DNA of 64,000 nucleotides, from positions 1 to 64,000 of the forward strand of contig JBBARC010000009.1 of the NCBI GenBank assembly GCA_040400005.1, written 5' to 3'. Origin of the DNA: JBBARC01 sp040400005 (GTDB taxonomy: Bacteria > Pseudomonadota > Alphaproteobacteria > Acetobacterales > Acetobacteraceae). This document shows, one piece after another, positions 59,122 to 64,000 of this stretch (position 1 is its first letter; every line of letters begins with the position of its first letter). The notes beneath the pieces are model-generated. The model was not told the DNA's origin, did no database searches, and was given only the letters and a program-made list of their open reading frames with translations. The position numbers were made by a program, and so were the translations under genes.

Positions 59122-60420
59122 ATGGACGTATTGATCGACAACCGGGTTATCACCACGCCAAAACCATGGCGCACCAAATCCGAAATTCCCGGCTTTGTCG
59201 CCCCCGACCCCTACGCCATGCCGCTGGAAGACATCGATGTCAGCCAGGCGATCCTGTTCGCAACCGACCAAATGTGGCCCTATTTCAAGCGCCTGCGCGA
59301 AGAAGCCCCGGTACACTACTGCGCCAACGCCGAATTTGGCCCGTACTGGTCGGTCACCAAATTCCAAGACATTCTGCGTATTGAAAACAACCCAACCGTG
59401 TTTTCGTCCGACGTCTCCCGCGGTGGCATTACCCTGCGCGACCAGCTGGAAGATTTCATCCTTCCCATGTTCATCGCCATGGACCCGCCCATCCACGATT
59501 ACCAGCGCGCCGCCGTCAACCCGGTGGTCTCCCCCACCAATTTGGCCCGCCTCGAAATTCTCATCCGCGAACGCGCCGGCGAAATTCTCGATGCCCTGCC
59601 CCGCGGCGAAGTGTTCGATTGGGTCGATCGGGTCTCAATCGAACTCACCACCCAAATGCTGGCAACCCTGTTCGATTTCCCCTTCGAACAGCGCCGCAAA
59701 CTCACCCGCTGGTCCGATGTTGCAACCGCAACGCCCGGCGGCGGCATTATCGAAGATGACGAGCAGCGTAAGGTGGAACTGCTCGAATGCCTGACCATGT
59801 TCACCGATCTGTGGAACGAAAAGGTCAACGCCCCGCCAACTGGCGATCTGATTTCGCTAATGGCCCACGCAGAAGCCACCCGCAACCAAAACCCCATGGA
59901 ATATCTGGGTAATTTGATTCTGCTGATTGTTGGCGGCAACGATACCACGCGCAATTCCATCACCGGCGGCCTCTATGCGCTGAACAAATTCCCTGATCAG
60001 TACACCAAACTACTCGCCGACCGCTCACTGATCCCCAACATGGTGTCCGAAATCATCCGCTGGCAAACCCCGCTTGCCCACATGCGCCGCACCGCCACGC
60101 GTGATTTCGAATTTGAAGGCAAGCAAATCCGCGAAGGCGATCGCGTCGTCATGTGGTACGTCTCCGGCAACCGCGATGATACAGCAATCGAAGATCCCAA
60201 CAGCTTCATCATCGACCGCGACCGCGCCAAGCGCCATCTGTCATTCGGCTTTGGCATCCACCGCTGCCTGGGCGAAAAGCTTGCCGAAATGCAGCTGAAA
60301 ATCATCTGGGAAGAAATCCTCAACCGCTTCCCGCGCATCGAAGTGGTCGAAGAGCCCACAAGGGTGTTTTCCTCGTTCGTCAAAGGCTACGAAAAACTGA
60401 TGGTGCGTATTCCGGTTTGA
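59122..60420 (+). CDS. cytochrome P450, CYP153-like alkane hydroxylase
   Basis: This is a 432-residue soluble P450. The oxygen-activating I-helix is LLIVGGNDTTRNS (about 268-279), the ExxR motif is E310-R313 (SEIIRW), and the haem-binding loop FGFGIHRCLG carries the cysteine ligand C382. These segments match CYP153 enzymes, which hydroxylate medium-chain alkanes and fatty acids at the terminal carbon. A ferredoxin and a ferredoxin reductase are normally needed, but neither is adjacent, so electrons must come from elsewhere. AAAGGGAA upstream of the ATG serves as ribosome-binding site. Confidence 0.9.
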   Translation: MDVLIDNRVITTPKPWRTKSEIPGFVAPDPYAMPLEDIDVSQAILFATDQMWPYFKRLREEAPVHYCANAEFGPYWSVTKFQDILRIENNPTVFSSDVSRGGITLRDQLEDFILPMFIAMDPPIHDYQRAAVNPVVSPTNLARLEILIRERAGEILDALPRGEVFDWVDRVSIELTTQMLATLFDFPFEQRRKLTRWSDVATATPGGGIIEDDEQRKVELLECLTMFTDLWNEKVNAPPTGDLISLMAHAEATRNQNPMEYLGNLILLIVGGNDTTRNSITGGLYALNKFPDQYTKLLADRSLIPNMVSEIIRWQTPLAHMRRTATRDFEFEGKQIREGDRVVMWYVSGNRDDTAIEDPNSFIIDRDRAKRHLSFGFGIHRCLGEKLAEMQLKIIWEEILNRFPRIEVVEEPTRVFSSFVKGYEKLMVRIPV

Positions 60421-60437
60421 CCGCTGGGTGAGGCGAG

Positions 60438-60535
60438 TTAAGAAACTTCTTTTCCGAAGAAAAGAAGCAAAAGACTTTTATTATGCTGGGCCTGGGGCGA
60501 TTTTAACAACGAGATCCCCTGGGCCCAATGATAAT
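60438..60535. repeat. dispersed palindromic repeat, copy 8 (right arm lost)
   Basis: The left arm CTTCTTTTCCGAAGAAAAG and the AGACTTTTA motif are present. The centre forms its own palindrome (ATTATGCTGGGCC with GGGCCCAATGATAAT). The right poly-pyrimidine arm found in other copies is absent, so this copy is truncated. Confidence 0.75.
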
Positions 60536-60573
60536 TATTTTTCCACGATAACTCGAAGGGTCGCGTTCCCTGC

Positions 60574-61068
60574 ATGACCCACAGCATCGCAATCCAGGGC
60601 GACATACCGTCAGGCTTATGGGGCGCCCTGCAGGCCCACGGCTTCACCGGCGCCAACACCACTGCCGCCGAAACGCTGTTGATCACCACCCCCCATAGCG
60701 ATCCGGGCCTTACCGCAAAAAATCTGGCGGCCTTCGCCGCCGCCACCACCCTGCCCTGCCTTGCCGTGCTTCTCATCCCCTGCCCCAGCACCAGCTTGGC
60801 CGATTGGCCGGCCGCCGCCGCAGTCGCGTCCCTGCGGGCGTTGGTATGCAGTGCGGCCCTGGCCTATGCGCCGCGCGATGTCCGCATCAATGCCATCAGC
60901 CTGGGCACCTCCTTCCCCACTGGCACCGCACCGCAACACCCAGCACCCGATACGCTCGCAGTTAGCCCCGCCGATGTGGCCGGCACCGTAGCGCTTATGC
61001 TAAAGCTACGCTCCATGACCGGTCAGATCATTCACCTCAGCCCCCCAACACAAACGAGCCCCGCATGA
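60574..61068 (+). CDS. truncated SDR-like protein upstream of folB
   Basis: This is a 164-residue protein. The C-terminal part resembles the end of pteridine-type short-chain reductases (PRDVRINAISLGTSFP, SPADVAGTVALMLKLRSMTG). The expected N-terminal Rossmann glycine motif and a clear YxxxK are missing. It may be a degenerate reductase with a folate-related regulatory role. The stop overlaps the folB start (ATGA), which suggests a function linked to tetrahydrobiopterin or folate synthesis. FolM-like SDRs in similar positions are known, so a decayed FolM is the best guess. Confidence 0.55.
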   Translation: MTHSIAIQGDIPSGLWGALQAHGFTGANTTAAETLLITTPHSDPGLTAKNLAAFAAATTLPCLAVLLIPCPSTSLADWPAAAAVASLRALVCSAALAYAPRDVRINAISLGTSFPTGTAPQHPAPDTLAVSPADVAGTVALMLKLRSMTGQIIHLSPPTQTSPA

Positions 61069-61478
61069 CCGCGCATAGTTTTGCCGATGCCCGCCGCGCC
61101 CTGCGCCACGTGTTTCTGCGCGACATGGTGCTATCGGCCAGCATCGGCGTGCACGGGTTCGAACAATCCGCCCGCCAGCGCATCCGCATCAATATCGATC
61201 TGGCCGTCGATGACGATGGCGCCGCCCCCCTGTCGCGCGCCGCCATCGGCCGTGATGAACTGTCCCGCGTCGTCGATTACGAAGAAGTCGCCAAATCGGT
61301 GCGCGCGATTGTCGCCAGCGGGCACGTCCGCCTGGTTGAAACCCTGGCCGAACGCCTGGCCGAAACCTGCCTCACCGATCGCCGCATCGGCATCGTGCGG
61401 GTGCGGGTGGAAAAGCTTGACATCCTTGCCGATACTGCATCGGTTGGGGTGGAAATCGAACGCCGCCGCGCAGAATAA
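61065..61478 (+). CDS. folB: dihydroneopterin aldolase
   Basis: This 137-residue enzyme converts 7,8-dihydroneopterin to 6-hydroxymethyl-dihydropterin in folate synthesis. The family motif VLSASIGVHGFEQSARQRIRI is followed by DYEEVAKSVRAIV, then VRLVETLAERLAETCL and VRVRVEKLDIL. It forms octamers. Its start overlaps the preceding SDR-like gene by 4 bp. Confidence 0.93.
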   Translation: MTAHSFADARRALRHVFLRDMVLSASIGVHGFEQSARQRIRINIDLAVDDDGAAPLSRAAIGRDELSRVVDYEEVAKSVRAIVASGHVRLVETLAERLAETCLTDRRIGIVRVRVEKLDILADTASVGVEIERRRAE

Positions 61479-61633
61479 TCCCCCAAGCTGGGCGATACCT
61501 AGCTTTTACAATCGGATACAGTTTTGTGTTAGGTTGATGACAGCGCCATTTAGCAAAAACACGCAAAATCAACACACTAGAAATACCGCGGTGCAGCGTG
61601 AAATAGTGCCGTGCGCCTTTGGGTTGACACCGT

Positions 61634-61647
61634 TCACGAGAACGTGA
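61634..61647. promoter_or_regulatory. palindrome upstream of uvrC
   Basis: TCACG-AGAA-CGTGA is a 5-bp interrupted palindrome 109 bp upstream of uvrC. TTGACA lies at 61624-61629, but no -10 box at proper spacing is evident. It might be a repressor site. It does not match the usual alphaproteobacterial LexA motif (GTTC-N7-GTTC). Confidence 0.3.
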
Positions 61648-61674
61648 GGGCACTACCCACAGACTTATCCACAA

Positions 61675-61683
61675 CCTAGCAGG
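61675..61683 (+). promoter_or_regulatory. consensus DnaA box
   Basis: TTATCCACA is a perfect match to the DnaA-binding consensus. It is a single box, so not an origin, but it may let DnaA affect uvrC transcription. Confidence 0.35.
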
Positions 61684-61755
61684 CCAAATGGGGATAATTA
61701 ATGCCCAATCTGGCCAGCCCTTGAGCCGCGCCCCCACAGGCCCCACAAACACCCC

Positions 61756-63651
61756 ATGACCGATACGCAAGCACAACCTGAAAGCGAGTTGCCCGCCTCC
61801 CCCGGCACCATCGCCGCCGGTGTGCTGGTGATTGAAACAGCACTAGAAACCATGCCGCTTTCCCCCGGCGTGTACCGCATGCTGAACACCGCAGGCGACG
61901 CGGTTTACGTCGGCAAGGCCCGCAGCCTGAAAAAACGGGTGCTCAACTACACCCAAATCGCCCGCCTGCCAGAACGCCTGCGCCGCATGGTGGCCGAAAC
62001 CGCCACCATGGAAATTATCACCACCCACACCGAGCCCGAAGCGCTGCTGCTCGAAGCGAACCTGATCAAAAAGCTTAAACCCCGTTATAATATTTTGCTG
62101 AAAGACGACAAATCTTTCCCCTGGCTGGTGCTCACCGAAGACCATGATTTTCCCCAAATCGCCAAGCACCGCGGCGCGCAAACCGGCAAAAACAGCTATT
62201 TCGGCCCGTTCGCCTCGGCCTGGTCGGTCAACCAAACGGTCACCGCCATGCAGCGGGTGTTTCTGCTGCGCTCCTGCGCCGATACAGTGTTTGCCAACCG
62301 CACCCGGCCCTGCCTGCTCTATCAAATCAAACGCTGCTCGGCGCCGTGTGTGGGTAAAATCAGCGCGCCCGACTACGCCAAACTGGTCGATCAGGCGCGC
62401 AGCTTTTTGGCCGGCCGCGCCGGCACCGTGCAGCGCGAGCTTTCGGGCGAAATGCAGGCGGCGTCCGATCAGCTGGAATTTGAACGCGCCGCCACGTTGC
62501 GCGATCGCATCCGCGGCCTCACCTACGTACAGGGTAGCGGCATCGCCAACCCGGCAAGCCTCACCGATGCCGATGTCATCGCCCTGCACCAGCTCGCCGG
62601 CCAAACCTGCGTGCAAGTGTTTTTTGTCCGCGGCGGGCGCAATAACGGCAACCGCGCCCATTTCCCCGTGCACCCGCGCGATGCCGAGGCCGGCGATGTG
62701 CTGGCTGCCTTCATTGCCCAGTTTTATGACAGCATGCCGCCCCCCCCCCTGTTATTGGTCAGCCACGACATGGAGGAGCAGGCCTTATTGGCCGAAGCGT
62801 TGAGTTTAAAAGCCGGCCGGCGGGTCACCATCACCCGCCCCGAACGCGGTGAAAAGCGTGCCGTGCTGGATCACGCCCAAACCAACGCGCGCGAAGCGAT
62901 GGAGCGTAAATTGGCCGAAAGCGCCGGCCAGGCCAAGCTGCTCGATGGCGTGGCCGCCTTGTTCGATCTGCCCAGCGCCCCCAACCGCATTGAAATTTAC
63001 GATAATTCCCACATCCGCGGGCAATCGCCCTACGGCGTTATGGTGGTGGCGGGGCCGGAAGGGTTTCGCAAATCGGCCTACCGCAAATACGCAATCAAGG
63101 GCGACATGGCGCCAGGCGATGATTTTGCCATGATGCGCGAAATGCTCGAACGCCGCTTCGCCCGCGCGATCGACGCCGGCGCCGAAGGCGGCACGGAATG
63201 GCCCGATCTGCTGCTCATCGATGGCGGCGCCGGCCAGCTTTCCGCCGTGCGCGGCGTGCTGGACGCGTTGGGGGTGGACGATGTGCCGGTGGTCGCCATT
63301 TCCAAAGGCCCCGACCGCGATGCCGGGCGCGAATGGTTTCACCGCGATGGCCACGTGCCCATGCAACTGCCGCTGCGCGACCCTATTCTCTATTACCTGC
63401 AACGCCTACGCGACGAATCGCACCGCTTTGCCATTGGCACCCACCGCGCTGGCCGATCGAAAACCCTGATCAAAAGCGAGCTCGACGAAATCCCCGGCAT
63501 TGGCCCGGCGCGCAAAAAGGCACTGCTGCACCATTTTGGCTCGGCGCGTGGGGTGAAACAGGCGGGGTTGGCGGAATTGCAGGCCGCCCCTGGCATTTCA
63601 ACGGCAACTGCGCAGCAGATTTATGCGTTTTTCCACCAGGGGGCGGGGTAA
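61756..63651 (+). CDS. uvrC: excinuclease ABC subunit C
   Basis: This is the 631-residue UvrC of nucleotide excision repair, which makes both incisions around DNA damage. The GIY-YIG nuclease domain is seen as SPGVYRMLN...VYVGKARSLKKR (about 36-60). The UvrB-binding UVR motif is QLEFERAATLRDRIRGL (about 236-252). The RNase H-like domain contains IEIYDNSHIRGQSPYG and LLLIDGGAGQLSAV. The helix-hairpin-helix pair (LDEIPGIGPARKKALLHHFG) ends the protein. The first 30 residues are an unconserved extension, so a later start is conceivable. Confidence 0.97.
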   Translation: MTDTQAQPESELPASPGTIAAGVLVIETALETMPLSPGVYRMLNTAGDAVYVGKARSLKKRVLNYTQIARLPERLRRMVAETATMEIITTHTEPEALLLEANLIKKLKPRYNILLKDDKSFPWLVLTEDHDFPQIAKHRGAQTGKNSYFGPFASAWSVNQTVTAMQRVFLLRSCADTVFANRTRPCLLYQIKRCSAPCVGKISAPDYAKLVDQARSFLAGRAGTVQRELSGEMQAASDQLEFERAATLRDRIRGLTYVQGSGIANPASLTDADVIALHQLAGQTCVQVFFVRGGRNNGNRAHFPVHPRDAEAGDVLAAFIAQFYDSMPPPPLLLVSHDMEEQALLAEALSLKAGRRVTITRPERGEKRAVLDHAQTNAREAMERKLAESAGQAKLLDGVAALFDLPSAPNRIEIYDNSHIRGQSPYGVMVVAGPEGFRKSAYRKYAIKGDMAPGDDFAMMREMLERRFARAIDAGAEGGTEWPDLLLIDGGAGQLSAVRGVLDALGVDDVPVVAISKGPDRDAGREWFHRDGHVPMQLPLRDPILYYLQRLRDESHRFAIGTHRAGRSKTLIKSELDEIPGIGPARKKALLHHFGSARGVKQAGLAELQAAPGISTATAQQIYAFFHQGAG

Positions 63652-63734
63652 AGTTCACTCATTATTGATCAAATAGCCCATTTGTCGCAAAAATGAGGCT
63701 GGCCTTAACCGTGAGTTTCCGCTACGAGGCCTGC

Positions 63735-64000
63735 ATGCGTCGTATTTCATCATCGTTTCTGGGGTTAGGTTTGGCCGCCGCCTTGGCATCGTGCCCTGGT
63801 GCTGCACGCGCCGATGCAATTGCCGTCACCTATTCCGGTGCCGGCGTGCAGGTGCCCGATTTTGCCAGCGTCTGCACGGCAACCGCCACCAACACCTGCA
63901 TCTACGGCGCCGAAAATTTCTCCAACTGGACTGGGGCTAACAATTACGCGGCCAGCTTTACCGGCGGCGGCAATGATTTCACCGCCAGCCAGTATTTTAC
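63735..64000 (+). CDS. secreted protein, N-terminus only (runs off the window)
   Basis: The frame is open from the ATG at 63735 to the window edge (88 codons). The signal peptide MRRISSSFLGLGLAAALASC is followed by PGAARADA. The LASC could be a lipobox, or ARA could be the signal-peptidase I site. The mature part starts AIAVTYSGAGVQVPDFASVC and is rich in Asn, Gly, Thr and aromatic residues, like secreted PEP-CTERM-type proteins. The family cannot be set from this fragment. Confidence 0.7.
   Translation, partial: MRRISSSFLGLGLAAALASCPGAARADAIAVTYSGAGVQVPDFASVCTATATNTCIYGAENFSNWTGANNYAASFTGGGNDFTASQYF

Noticed and set aside
60438..60791. Minus-strand open frame over repeat copy 8 and the SDR-like gene
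   Set aside because: It mixes repeat sequence with antisense of the SDR-like frame and has no domain.
61479..61755. Replication origin suggested by a DnaA box
   Set aside because: Only one box is present, with no dnaA, hemE or parAB nearby and no AT-rich unwinding region.
1..64000. tRNA, rRNA, riboswitch or prophage features
   Set aside because: None was recognised by eye. A covariance-model scan for small RNAs would be needed to exclude them firmly.

Overview
The window comes from a GC-rich alphaproteobacterium, most likely Rhodospirillales and plausibly Acetobacteraceae. This rests on the aroE-coaE-dnaQ gene order, a DUF1489-type gene, split glcDEF genes, a PccR/ScfR-type regulator, a CYP153-like P450 and a long L36-type ribosomal protein. 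No rRNA, tRNA, CRISPR array, plasmid origin or prophage is visible. The species assignment is inference.

Layout. 1-190 holds the end of an IS66-like element lying inside a dispersed repeat. 191-5224 has a short-chain acyl-CoA type regulator, an SDR overlapping a photolyase-like FAD-binding protein, and a PAS-EAL signalling protein. 5373-8768 is a peroxide-defence block (ahpD, ahpC, divergent oxyR) followed by an unusual Cox11-cytochrome c fusion. 8842-15017 has two uncharacterised genes, rpmJ and the glcDEF glycolate oxidase operon, which carries a mobile element nested inside another. 15014-22919 has an OmpR/EnvZ-type pair, an iron-uptake operon (cupredoxin, then FTR1 fused to a barrel-like domain) behind a Fur-like box, a beta-helix protein, an OmpA-like protein, a thioesterase and a small secreted protein. 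23030-28507 has a class A PBP and a Tricorn-type protease.

28671-36994 is rich in DNA-repair and light-related genes: CHAD and SixA, an FeS-type photolyase, PepSY, an SDR lacking its tyrosine, then an overlapping operon of PdeM, class I photolyase and a metallophosphatase. 37369-42497 has a DUF4331-TPR-HupE/UreJ operon facing an ECF sigma factor and a cupin anti-sigma factor. 42566-47213 has dnaQ, coaE, aroE and a second two-component system. 47210-52743 is a compact carrier-protein cluster (two ACPs, an adenylate-forming ligase, a DUF1796-like protein and an FkbH-type HAD/GNAT protein). This is the best candidate for an undescribed pathway. 52976-64000 has cstA-ybdD, DUF1489, an MFS transporter, a RAYT transposase with REP hairpins, a P450, folB, uvrC and the start of a secreted protein.

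Three themes recur. One is oxidative and light stress: AhpCD/OxyR, three photolyase-family proteins, UvrC and an ECF/cupin anti-sigma pair. The second is a family of about 150-190 bp palindromic intergenic repeats, eight copies here. Two copies keep CAGGG-type ends and roughly 10-bp direct repeats, so they look like MITEs, and two copies are themselves hit by an IS66-like element. The third is short tandem repeats in multiples of three bases, often inside or at the ends of genes (OxyR, the response regulator at 16318, SixA, the OmpA-like protein, the cupredoxin), suggesting frequent slippage.
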